Source: Methylovulum sp.
Lineage (GTDB): Bacteria; Pseudomonadota; Gammaproteobacteria; Methylococcales; Methylomonadaceae
DNA length: 9,407 nt
Assembly: GCA_016919605.1 (NCBI GenBank)
Contig: JACXTQ010000141.1
Location: 1 to 9,407, forward strand
Reading direction: 5' to 3'
The notes under the pieces are model-generated. The model did not search any database. It was given only the letters and a program-made list of their open reading frames with translations, and was not told the DNA's origin. This document shows, in pieces, positions 1-6,114 of this stretch. The translations under genes and the position numbers were made by a program. Positions within the stretch are counted from its first letter, which is position 1. Each line of letters begins with the position of its first letter.

Positions 1-1
1 C

Positions 2-760
2 TTAGGGTTTATTGTGCTGTTTTTATGCCTGCCCTTAGCCATCGTCATAACTGAAGCCTTCGCCAAAGGTTGGACGGCTTATGTCAACGCATTGGGCGAA
101 CCGGATGCACAAGCGGCATTGCGCTTGACCTTGCTGACCGCCCTGATCACCGTACCGCTGAACACCCTGCTCGGTGTCTGCGCCGCCTGGGCCATCACCC
201 GTTTTGAATTCACCGGTAAAAGTTTGTTGACCACATTGATTGATTTGCCGTTTTCAGTATCACCGGTCATTTCCGGCCTGATTTTCGTGCTGATGTTCGG
301 TGCCCAAGGCTGGTTCGGGCATTGGCTGTCCGACCATGACATCAAAATCATTTTTGCCGTACCGGGGATTGTGTTGGCGACCTTGTTCATCACCTTCCCG
401 TTTGTCGCCCGTGAGCTGATCCCGTTGATGCAGGAAATGGGCAGCGAGGAAGAAGAAGCCGCGTTGTCGTTAGGCGCGAGCGGCTGGCAGATGTTTTTTC
501 AGATTACCTTACCCAACATCAAATGGGCGTTACTGTACGGTGTGCTGTTATGTAACGCACGGGCGATGGGCGAATTTGGCGCGGTTTCGGTAGTGTCCGG
601 GCACATCCGTGGCCTGACCAACACCCTGCCCTTACATGTCGAAGTCAGTTATAACGAATACGATTTTGTCGGTGCCTTCGCCAGTGCGTCAATCTTGGCG
701 GGCCTGGCCATTGTCACTTTGATTTTGAAATCGGTTTTGGAATGGCGGCAGGGCAAATAG
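2..760 (+). CDS. cysW: Sulfate/thiosulfate ABC transporter permease CysW (5' end cut by window edge)
   Basis: Inner-membrane permease that forms, with CysT (CysU), the channel for sulfate and thiosulfate import powered by CysA. The frame is open from base 2, and the visible protein aligns with CysW from its first transmembrane helix. Roughly the first 30 residues are therefore missing, and the GTG at 14 is an internal valine codon, not the start. Several hydrophobic helices are visible. The cytoplasmic EAA loop that docks on the ATPase is clear (EAALSLGASGWQMF, then ITLPNIKWALLYG, about nt 455-543). It is followed by the family-typical NARAMGEFGAVSVVSG stretch. CysT should lie just upstream, outside the window. 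cysA follows 53 bp later on the same strand, the usual cysTWA order. The recall of CysW is strong because similarity extends across the whole visible chain. Confidence 0.95.
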   Translation, partial: LGFIVLFLCLPLAIVITEAFAKGWTAYVNALGEPDAQAALRLTLLTALITVPLNTLLGVCAAWAITRFEFTGKSLLTTLIDLPFSVSPVISGLIFVLMFGAQGWFGHWLSDHDIKIIFAVPGIVLATLFITFPFVARELIPLMQEMGSEEEEAALSLGASGWQMFFQITLPNIKWALLYGVLLCNARAMGEFGAVSVVSGHIRGLTNTLPLHVEVSYNEYDFVGAFASASILAGLAIVTLILKSVLEWRQGK

Positions 761-775
761 CCGCTTAATAACATC

Positions 776-791
776 AGGCATGCAACTGCCT
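776..791 (+). other. Small intercistronic hairpin between cysW and cysA
   Basis: AGGCA and TGCCT arms (776-780 and 787-791) enclose the loop TGCAAC. There is no following T-run, so this is not a terminator. It could affect mRNA stability or translation of cysA, but a 5-bp stem can arise by chance. Confidence 0.25.
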
Positions 792-813
792 ACATCAATT
801 TTGAGAAAACACC

Positions 814-1857
814 ATGAGCATCATACTTTCCGACATCAGCAAAAATTTTGGCCAATTCGCCGCACTTAACCATATTGACCTAGAAATCCCCGAAGGCGAA
901 CTGGTCGCCCTGCTCGGCCCTTCCGGTTGCGGTAAAACCACGCTGTTACGCATTATCGCCGGACTCGAACAAGCCGATTCAGGACGGGTGCTGCTCAATG
1001 GCGAGGACAAGACCGAACAGCATGTCAGCCATCGCGGCATTGGTTTTGTCTTCCAGCATTACGCCCTGTTCCGGCACATGACGGTATTTGACAACATCGC
1101 TTTCGGCCTGCGCGTCAAGCCCAAGCAACACCGCCCATCCGAAGCCGACATTGCCAAAAAAGTCCATGCTTTGTTGAGCTTGGTACAGTTGGATTGGCTA
1201 CATGACCGCTTCCCAGACCAATTATCCGGTGGACAACGCCAACGGATCGCCTTGGCGCGGGCTTTGGCGGTGGAGCCGGAAGTGCTGTTGCTGGATGAGC
1301 CATTTGGCGCCTTGGATGCCAGTGTCCGCAAAGATTTGCGGCAATGGCTGAGAAACCTGCATCATGAACTGAACGTCACCAGCATTTTCGTCACCCACGA
1401 CCAAGAAGAGGCGATGGAAGTCGCCAGCCAAGTCGTGGTGCTTAACCAAGGCCGTATCGAACAGCAAGGCGCGCCCAGCGACATTTATGACCATCCCGCC
1501 AATGCCTTTGTTTCCCGCTTTATCGGCCAAACCAATGTGTTTACCGCCGATGAATACGAGGCCATCTGGCTACAATCGTCAGGCTTGCCGGTTGACAACC
1601 AAAGCGGCAAAACCGCCCATGTCCGCCCGCATGATATAGATGTGCAAAAAGCCACAGATGAGACTGTCGCCCCGGCAATTCTGAAAGACTGGCAACATCT
1701 GGGGGCGTTAATTCGTATTGAGCTAGTCAAGAATGCCGCCCAAGGCGACAAAGCGGCAGTCTATGCGGAAATGCCCAACGAGCAGTTCAAACGCTTGCAA
1801 TTACAGCGCGGCGATAAGGTGGATTTGCGTATCCGTAATGCCCATTGGTTTCATTAG
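814..1857 (+). CDS. cysA: Sulfate/thiosulfate import ATP-binding protein CysA
   Basis: Cytoplasmic ATPase of the CysTWA importer; it hydrolyses ATP to drive sulfate or thiosulfate uptake. The 347-residue chain shows the full ABC motif set: Walker A GPSGCGKT (35-42), Q-loop Gln81, signature LSGGQ (137-141), Walker B LLLLDEP (157-163), D-loop GALD (165-168) and switch His195. A C-terminal regulatory TOBE-type segment starts near residue 265 (HVRPHDIDV). The length is slightly below the roughly 365 residues of the E. coli protein. The start at 814 gives the standard N-terminus of the family (MSIILSDISKNFG); the ribosome site before it is weak (TTGAGAAAACACC). Because it follows cysW on the same strand, it probably belongs to a cysTWA operon. 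CysA is told apart from other CUT-type ATPases mainly by its cysW neighbour and the nearby cysB. Confidence 0.95.
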   Translation: MSIILSDISKNFGQFAALNHIDLEIPEGELVALLGPSGCGKTTLLRIIAGLEQADSGRVLLNGEDKTEQHVSHRGIGFVFQHYALFRHMTVFDNIAFGLRVKPKQHRPSEADIAKKVHALLSLVQLDWLHDRFPDQLSGGQRQRIALARALAVEPEVLLLDEPFGALDASVRKDLRQWLRNLHHELNVTSIFVTHDQEEAMEVASQVVVLNQGRIEQQGAPSDIYDHPANAFVSRFIGQTNVFTADEYEAIWLQSSGLPVDNQSGKTAHVRPHDIDVQKATDETVAPAILKDWQHLGALIRIELVKNAAQGDKAAVYAEMPNEQFKRLQLQRGDKVDLRIRNAHWFH

Positions 1858-1866
1858 ACGTTAACT

Positions 1867-1901
1867 GCCCCGCCCTCGAAACAGCTTTTCGGGCGCGGGG
1901 C
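1867..1901 (+). terminator. GC-rich hairpin after cysA, candidate terminator
   Basis: GCCCCG (1867-1872) and CGGGGC (1896-1901) close a stem that continues, with a few mismatches, through CGAAA and TTTCG around a short loop. It starts 10 bp after the cysA stop. The following sequence (AACCTTTAAAG) has only a weak T-run, so termination may be inefficient or Rho-assisted. Confidence 0.55.
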
Positions 1902-1940
1902 AACCTTTAAAGATACACAGGCAGGAAGGTGATGCGGGGA

Positions 1941-1970
1941 TAAAAAAGACCCCCTTCGCTTGAAGAGGGT
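1941..1970 (-). terminator. Rho-independent terminator of the EAL-domain gene
   Basis: Read on the minus strand, ACCCTCTTC and GAAGGGGGT form a 9-bp stem (one G-T wobble) around the loop AAGC. The stem is followed by CTTTTTTA. The T-run lies on the minus-strand side, which assigns it to the gene ending at 2009. Confidence 0.8.
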
Positions 1971-1979
1971 TTAGAGGGC

Positions 1980-1999
1980 GGGAGTATAGGGCAACTCCC
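1980..1999. repeat. Short inverted repeat between EAL gene stop and its terminator
   Basis: GGGAGT (1980-1985) and ACTCCC (1994-1999) are perfect 6-bp arms around an 8-base loop. It sits 9 bp past the minus-strand stop codon. It has no T-run of its own and may only stabilise the 3' end of the transcript. Confidence 0.4.
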
Positions 2000-2008
2000 A
2001 TGGAGAGC

Positions 2009-2845
2009 TTACAAGCATCTTAAATGGTCAACGGCCAACAGATCGTAGTAACGGCCTTGCACCAGATTGAAACCGACTGAGGAAACGATGAACGCCTGTT
2101 CTTTTTCGTCAACTTGTTGCAGGACAGCTTGTCCGCCCACCAAATCAACCAACTCTTTCAACGAGCTTAATGCCGAAGGCCAAGTGATTTGTACGTCCAG
2201 ATCACCTTGCCCTGAACCTGGGGCATTGACACGCACATAATCTGGAGACACTTTAGTGATTAAATCGACCAAGCCATTTGCACTATACAAATGACCAATA
2301 TTAAGGGCGATTTTATAGCCCCGTTGCCGATAATTTTGCAAACCCTCAAGCAGTTCATCATGATGCAAGGCATAAAAATTATTGACGGCGATTGAAATCA
2401 CCACATTTTTTGTCGCCAAACCGCATTTGGCGATAACTTCTTCAAAATAAGCCCCGTGATTGCTAGTAACCCCTAACACATGGCGTGGATCGACATCCAG
2501 GAACAAGACCCCACCCAAATGGGAGAAAGGCAAGTAATTCAACATGTGCACAGTTCTGGACAGTCGGTCAAGATTGATGATGGATTGAAAATCCACCGCT
2601 GATTTTTGGGCATCCCGCACCGAATGTTGGACGCCATCATAAGGTGCCACCGTCAATTGGGCAATATGCCCGGTCAGCACCTCATAGTTCTCGGCGGAAC
2701 GTACCGGCGTGAAGCTGCTGCTGATGCGGATAGGCCCAAACAGACCGCTGACGCGGTTGTTTTCCAAAATAAAAGGGTGCAGGCTGGAATGATGTTCATT
2801 GGCAAAACGATCATTGAAATGGTTGACGAGCTGCTGTAAAGGCAT
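2009..2845 (-). CDS. Degenerate EAL-domain protein, probably catalytically inactive
   Basis: The 278-residue soluble protein follows the EAL phosphodiesterase fold in order but with key residues changed. YEVL (54-57) stands for the YEAL motif, so the first glutamate is kept. FLDVDP (115-120) replaces FVNxSP. SIAV (151-154) replaces EITE. NIGH (182-185) replaces the metal-binding DDFG. DYVRVN (202-207) has Arg for the catalytic Lys. QQVD (243-246) replaces EGVE, while the late QG (263-264) remains. Active EAL enzymes hydrolyse c-di-GMP to pGpG using these acidic ligands, so hydrolysis is unlikely; ligand or protein binding is more plausible (inference). No signal peptide, membrane segment or GGDEF domain is seen. 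The start at 2845 has a strong ribosome site: AGGAG 6 bases upstream. It is transcribed divergently from cysB, with cysA beyond its 3' end, which suggests a sulfur-linked regulatory role. Domain assignment is firm; function is unknown. Confidence 0.85.
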   Translation of the reverse strand: MPLQQLVNHFNDRFANEHHSSLHPFILENNRVSGLFGPIRISSSFTPVRSAENYEVLTGHIAQLTVAPYDGVQHSVRDAQKSAVDFQSIINLDRLSRTVHMLNYLPFSHLGGVLFLDVDPRHVLGVTSNHGAYFEEVIAKCGLATKNVVISIAVNNFYALHHDELLEGLQNYRQRGYKIALNIGHLYSANGLVDLITKVSPDYVRVNAPGSGQGDLDVQITWPSALSSLKELVDLVGGQAVLQQVDEKEQAFIVSSVGFNLVQGRYYDLLAVDHLRCL

Positions 2846-2896
2846 TTTTTTCTCCTAATTTTTGTATTGTTGTCTGGGTAGGCCGGAACAGCACTG

Positions 2897-2909
2897 GGTC
2901 AGTTTGACC
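2897..2909. promoter_or_regulatory. GGTCA-TGACC palindrome in leader of EAL gene
   Basis: GGTCAGTTTGACC has perfect 5-bp arms around a 3-base centre. It lies between the predicted minus-strand promoter and the start codon of the EAL gene, so it would be in the 5' untranslated RNA or act as a DNA operator just inside the transcript. No regulator can be named from the sequence. Confidence 0.3.
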
Positions 2910-2938
2910 TTATTGCTTATGTCCCCCCGTTGGAAAGC

Positions 2939-2966
2939 ATATTAAAGGCATTTTTACTTTTAACAA
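2939..2966 (-). promoter_or_regulatory. Predicted sigma-70 promoter for EAL gene
   Basis: On the minus strand, TTGTTA (2966-2961) and TAATAT (2944-2939) are separated by 16 bases, a reasonable match to the -35 and -10 consensus. The start of transcription would be near 2932, giving a leader of about 87 bases. Confidence 0.5.
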
Positions 2967-2969
2967 AGC

Positions 2970-3005
2970 GATATGATTAGATTTTAATATCTAATTTAAA
3001 GATAT
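2970..3005. promoter_or_regulatory. Overlapping dyads, candidate CysB (LysR-type) operator
   Basis: A near-perfect 20-bp palindrome at 2976-2995 has arms ATTAGAT and ATCTAAT. GATAT (2970-2974), ATATC (2987-2991) and GATAT (3001-3005) form further overlapping dyads. LysR-type regulators typically bind AT-rich interrupted dyads in the shared region next to their own gene. The palindrome covers the -35 area of the cysB promoter and lies about 44-63 bp upstream of the predicted EAL-gene start site. That geometry suits autorepression plus divergent activation. The binding protein is inferred, not shown. Confidence 0.45.
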
Positions 3006-3008
3006 AAT
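3003..3008 (+). promoter_or_regulatory. Predicted -10 element of cysB promoter
   Basis: A perfect TATAAT lies 43 bp before the cysB start codon. No good -35 hexamer is found 16-18 bases upstream; that position is occupied by the palindrome, consistent with a regulated promoter. Confidence 0.5.
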
Positions 3009-3050
3009 GCCAAGCATTTTAACCCTCATTCTGAACTGAACCCGAAAACC

Positions 3051-3944
3051 ATGAACCTAAGCCAAATCGAACTGTTGCGTATTTTACAGGAAACCCAACT
3101 CAACCTGTCCAAGGCCGCCGAAAAAATGCACGTTGTCCAGTCAGCAGTCAGCCGACAATTGCAATTGTTTGAGGAAGAACTAGGTTCGCCGCTATTTGAG
3201 CGCAGCGGTAAAAAATTGATGGCACTGACACCGTTAGGCAAACAAGTCATGTCGGAAGTGGCCGCCATTTGCCAAGCGAAACTGAATATCCAAGCCATCG
3301 CCGCCGATTTTCTCGACAGTAACCAAGGCACTATCCATATCGCCACCACGCACACCCAAGCCAAATATTTTTTGCCCAAACCTATCCAAAAGTTCCGCAA
3401 AAAATATCCTGGAGTCAGGATTTATATGGTGCAGGCATCACCTGAACAACTGATCCATCAGTTGCATGTGCACAAAGCTGATATTGCCATCTGTACCGAA
3501 AAGGTCGCGGCTGATTTTGATCTGGTCACCCAGCAGTGCTATGAATGGCACCATAGCGTGGTCATGCCCAAAGACCATCCTTTATGCGAAGGCGAACTGA
3601 GTTATCAACGGTTGGCCGCTTATCCGATACTCACTTACAGCTTCGGCTTTACAGGCCGCTCCAATATTGAAGCGGCCTTTAAACAATCGGGGTGCGAGCT
3701 GGATATTATCCTCGCGGCGGCGGACACCGATGTTATCAAGACTTATGTCCGTTTAGGGATGGGGGTCGGGTTGATTGCCGGCATGGCTTACGATGCCGAC
3801 ATCGACCAGGATTTGGTTGCGCGTGACTTATCGCACCTGATCCCGCACTCAAGCACTAAAATTGCCTATCTAAAACAAAATTACCTGCCCTTATACAGCC
3901 AGCATTTTATTGAAGAACTGATGCTGGCGGGTAAGGATTATTGA
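3051..3944 (+). CDS. cysB: CysB-type LysR-family transcriptional regulator
   Basis: DNA-binding regulator of sulfur assimilation. The winged helix-turn-helix occupies about residues 1-60 (KAAEKMHVVQSAVSRQLQLF holds the recognition region, then LFERSGKK). The effector domain carries the CysB hallmark TTHTQ (99-103); in enterobacterial CysB these Thr and Gln residues bind sulfate or the inducer. FGFTGRS (198-204) and DTDVIKTYVRLGMGVG (225-240) are also typical. At 297 residues it is shorter than the 324 of E. coli CysB and lacks the C-terminal tail. Family knowledge: CysB activates sulfate uptake and reduction genes with N-acetylserine or O-acetylserine as inducer and represses its own gene. 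The cysWA genes nearby support this role. The closely related paralogue Cbl (sulfonate control) cannot be excluded. The start at 3051 matches the family N-terminus, though no strong ribosome site precedes it. Confidence 0.9.
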   Translation: MNLSQIELLRILQETQLNLSKAAEKMHVVQSAVSRQLQLFEEELGSPLFERSGKKLMALTPLGKQVMSEVAAICQAKLNIQAIAADFLDSNQGTIHIATTHTQAKYFLPKPIQKFRKKYPGVRIYMVQASPEQLIHQLHVHKADIAICTEKVAADFDLVTQQCYEWHHSVVMPKDHPLCEGELSYQRLAAYPILTYSFGFTGRSNIEAAFKQSGCELDIILAAADTDVIKTYVRLGMGVGLIAGMAYDADIDQDLVARDLSHLIPHSSTKIAYLKQNYLPLYSQHFIEELMLAGKDY

Positions 3945-4261
3945 TGGCCAAATTGGTAATGGGGCGCACCCCAAAACTCAATGCCCACATTTTTTTGTAG
4001 CCTTTGTTGAAGCCTTGTGATTTTGTTGATGCTATCTAATTCAAACCCCCATAGCTTTCTAAACAGAAATTATCGGATTAGTTGGTCAGAGCTTAACATC
4101 TAAACGCTTTTTCATCCGCTAACAATACATTTTTAGGATAAGGCTACAACATCAGTTAAAATCATAAATCCTTTTTTTAAGGGGCTGAATTGTTCACGTT
4201 TTTTATGTAAAAACAAATAATGCCAGATATGATTATTTTTTAACTTATTGGAAATATCCTC
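3945..4261. other. AT-rich intergenic region downstream of cysB
   Basis: About 317 bp without a credible gene. It holds a small stem TGGGG-CGCA-CCCCA (3959-3972) just after the cysB stop, too poor in following T residues to call a good terminator. It also holds several A/T runs and ATCTAAT at 4034-4040, which repeats one arm of the cysB-region palindrome. A promoter for the gene at 4262 must lie here; TTGTTC at 4190 is a possible -35, but no convincing -10 follows. Confidence 0.6.
4226..4243 (+). promoter_or_regulatory. Candidate regulatory site shared with cysB promoter region
   Basis: GATATGATTA (4226-4235), then two differing bases, then TTTTAA. The same pattern occurs at 2970-2987 in the EAL-cysB intergenic region, with 16 of 18 positions identical and in the same orientation relative to the downstream gene. 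It may be a common operator, possibly for CysB, but both regions are AT-rich and chance is not excluded. Confidence 0.3.
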
Positions 4262-5584
4262 ATGCTTTCTTACCGCGATCACCCTAACGATAACATTGCC
4301 CACGCTCCTTCAATCAAACCTCTATTGGCCATTGCCCTAACTTCTTTGTTAATTAAAGCAGGGCCCGTCCATGCAGACATAGCAACACTCAGCGGAGAGG
4401 TCGTTGACCAACAAAACCGTACAATCACAGAGACACATAGTTACAAGGGATACGACAGCATAAGACAGGCAATAGAGAATCTTGACAAGCCCGGCAGCGA
4501 TTTCTACACCGTCAGAACCATTTATGACGGACTGAGCAAGTCTGGATTTGATCCCCAATCTGTTATTAATGCCGATATTTTGGGGGCAAAGGTTCAGCTC
4601 AGTGGGGCGGCTAATGACCCGGCTTTACACCTACAATCCTCTGACCTACAAGTTTCGCAAACATTTTCGGGATCAACGCGCGATGAGAGCTTACGTTTAT
4701 TAAGCACATGGGCAAAAAACAATGCCAGCGACCTTATCAAAAGGGCAAATTCATTGACACCCGCCAACACTGTAACGGGCACGCCTTTTAGTGCCACCAG
4801 CATTTCGCAACAACAAGATTTTGATATGAATGATAAAATGTCATTATCTGCACGTTTTGGCAGTTATGCGGTGCAAGATAAAAACATTAATGTCATTACA
4901 CTTCCTCTTGGCACTACTTGGCATATTAATGAACATTATGCACTGGTTCTTAGTGTACCCCTTACTTATGTAGATGCAAACGGGACCCCTACTTACAGCG
5001 CCTCATTAGGCATAGGCGTAAAATTGCCCGCTTCCCATTGGCTTGGCTTAAAAAACTCATGGTCTTTGACACCCATAGTACGCGGAGGAGCAGTAGGCTC
5101 TGACCAAAATGTAGCAAATGCCAGCGTCATTTACGCAGGAGGCCTGTTAAGTGATTACGATTTGTCAATAGGTGAAGGCGTACTCGGCTTTAAAAACATG
5201 TATTCCTATTATGTCACGCAATCTGTTTCACAATATTTGGATTTAAAAGTGAATGACGTAAAGATAAACGTACCTAACATTACTAATTCGGTGTTTAAAA
5301 ACGGGGCATATTATTCGCATTATTTAGGCCCCAAAATATTCGGACGTAAATTATCAGGTACAGTTTTTTTTAATGACACACGCTTTACAGGCTCTGTGCT
5401 TTATACGGATAACCAACAAGAAGTCGGTTTTAACTTTGGTTTGAGCGCCCATGAAGACAGCTCGAAAAGTACCGGAAACTTTTTGCGCCGCCAATTAAAC
5501 TCACAAGATTTCAGGCTTGGCATGTCATATACATCAGCTAAAGACATAGACGGTTTTTCAGCAAATTTCGGCTATTCGTTTTAA
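4262..5584 (+). CDS. Unrecognised outer-membrane beta-barrel-type protein
   Basis: I do not recognise this 440-residue protein. An extended, polar N-terminus is followed by a hydrophobic segment (about residues 20-33) and a likely signal-peptidase site after VHA (38). Residues 39-185 look like a soluble periplasmic domain. It has Tyr/Asp-rich segments and a helical patch, RDESLRLLSTWAKNNASDL, around 140-158. From about 190 to the end, alternating polar/aromatic stretches and glycine-rich turns suggest a beta-barrel. The chain ends in GYSF, and a terminal Phe is typical of BAM-inserted proteins. There is no other in-frame ATG near the signal sequence, so the start at 4262 is favoured, with only a weak GGA upstream. 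The lipoprotein gene follows after 10 bp, suggesting one transcript. Base use is clearly more AT-rich than in the cys genes or pip, hinting at separate ancestry. Transport, adhesion or scaffold roles are all open. Confidence 0.7.
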   Translation: MLSYRDHPNDNIAHAPSIKPLLAIALTSLLIKAGPVHADIATLSGEVVDQQNRTITETHSYKGYDSIRQAIENLDKPGSDFYTVRTIYDGLSKSGFDPQSVINADILGAKVQLSGAANDPALHLQSSDLQVSQTFSGSTRDESLRLLSTWAKNNASDLIKRANSLTPANTVTGTPFSATSISQQQDFDMNDKMSLSARFGSYAVQDKNINVITLPLGTTWHINEHYALVLSVPLTYVDANGTPTYSASLGIGVKLPASHWLGLKNSWSLTPIVRGGAVGSDQNVANASVIYAGGLLSDYDLSIGEGVLGFKNMYSYYVTQSVSQYLDLKVNDVKINVPNITNSVFKNGAYYSHYLGPKIFGRKLSGTVFFNDTRFTGSVLYTDNQQEVGFNFGLSAHEDSSKSTGNFLRRQLNSQDFRLGMSYTSAKDIDGFSANFGYSF

Positions 5585-5594
5585 ACAACCTAAT

Positions 5595-5963
5595 ATGAAT
5601 TTTATTATGCCAACAATAATAAGATTGATTATAATTCCAGCATTAGTTTATGTTACTTTGCCAGGTTGCAGTTATTATTTTGCCAATCAGAATCGCTCAA
5701 TCATCCTTAAAGACATAATCTATGATGGCATGAGCAAACAGGAATTGCTTGATAAGCTTGGCGAGCCTTATAAACTCGACCATCCTACTGCAAATATAGA
5801 ATTGCTTTATTACGAAACAGACTGGCTTGCCGATAAATTTTGTCTACAATATACGCCCATTCGCCTCAAATTTGGCAGGGTGGCACAATGGGGAATGCAA
5901 TTTTGCCAAGAGCCTGCTTTGAAAAACGATAAAATAGAGTTGGATCCCTTTCTCAAACAATGA
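5595..5963 (+). CDS. Small lipoprotein with BamE/SmpA-like motif
   Basis: A 122-residue protein with a hydrophobic leader (residues 7-20) and lipobox-like TLPGC, placing the lipidated cysteine at 25; the Pro at -2 is atypical. The segment DGMSKQELLDKLGEPYKLD (44-62) matches the GMSkeeV-LGeP signature found in BamE/SmpA and related small periplasmic domains, which usually mediate protein-protein contacts. Two further cysteines (83 and 104) could form a disulfide in the periplasm. It starts 10 bp after the preceding barrel gene and is probably co-transcribed and translationally coupled, since neither ATG 5595 nor in-frame ATG 5607 has a clear ribosome site. It is shorter and otherwise unlike housekeeping BamE, and no bam or fur neighbour is present. 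A specific partner role for the upstream barrel protein is inferred. Confidence 0.7.
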   Translation: MNFIMPTIIRLIIIPALVYVTLPGCSYYFANQNRSIILKDIIYDGMSKQELLDKLGEPYKLDHPTANIELLYYETDWLADKFCLQYTPIRLKFGRVAQWGMQFCQEPALKNDKIELDPFLKQ

Positions 5964-6056
5964 CATTGTAGAGCGGATTCATTTTATACTGAGTCCGTCA
6001 CACACCAATCCTGACAAAATAAGGTCTTTTTGTAATCAACATTCAAGCCATGTTCA

Positions 6057-6094
6057 AATTCACGCCATTTTGAAAAACTAAAATGGCGTGAATT
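6057..6094. repeat. Perfect 15-bp inverted repeat between convergent genes
   Basis: AATTCACGCCATTTT (6057-6071) and AAAATGGCGTGAATT (6080-6094) pair perfectly around an 8-base loop; GTT and AAC outside extend the stem after a small bulge. It lies between the lipoprotein gene (+) and ubiX (-), so a bidirectional terminator is a reasonable guess. The TTTT and AAAA are inside the stem, however, and no T-run follows on either strand. A dispersed palindromic repeat is the alternative. Confidence 0.7.
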
Positions 6095-6114
6095 CAACGC
6101 ATAAAAATACACTG

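Noticed and set aside
14..16. GTG as the start codon of cysW
   Set aside because: The frame is open to the left edge, and the upstream codons encode residues that continue the first transmembrane helix expected in CysW.
3959..3972. TGGGG-CGCA-CCCCA stem as a cysB terminator
   Set aside because: Only a 5-bp stem, and no T-run directly after it; the T-run near 3990 is too far away.
5595..5963. Housekeeping BamE
   Set aside because: It shares the GMSkeeV-LGeP motif, but the rest of the chain and the gene neighbourhood differ; the name would overstate the evidence.
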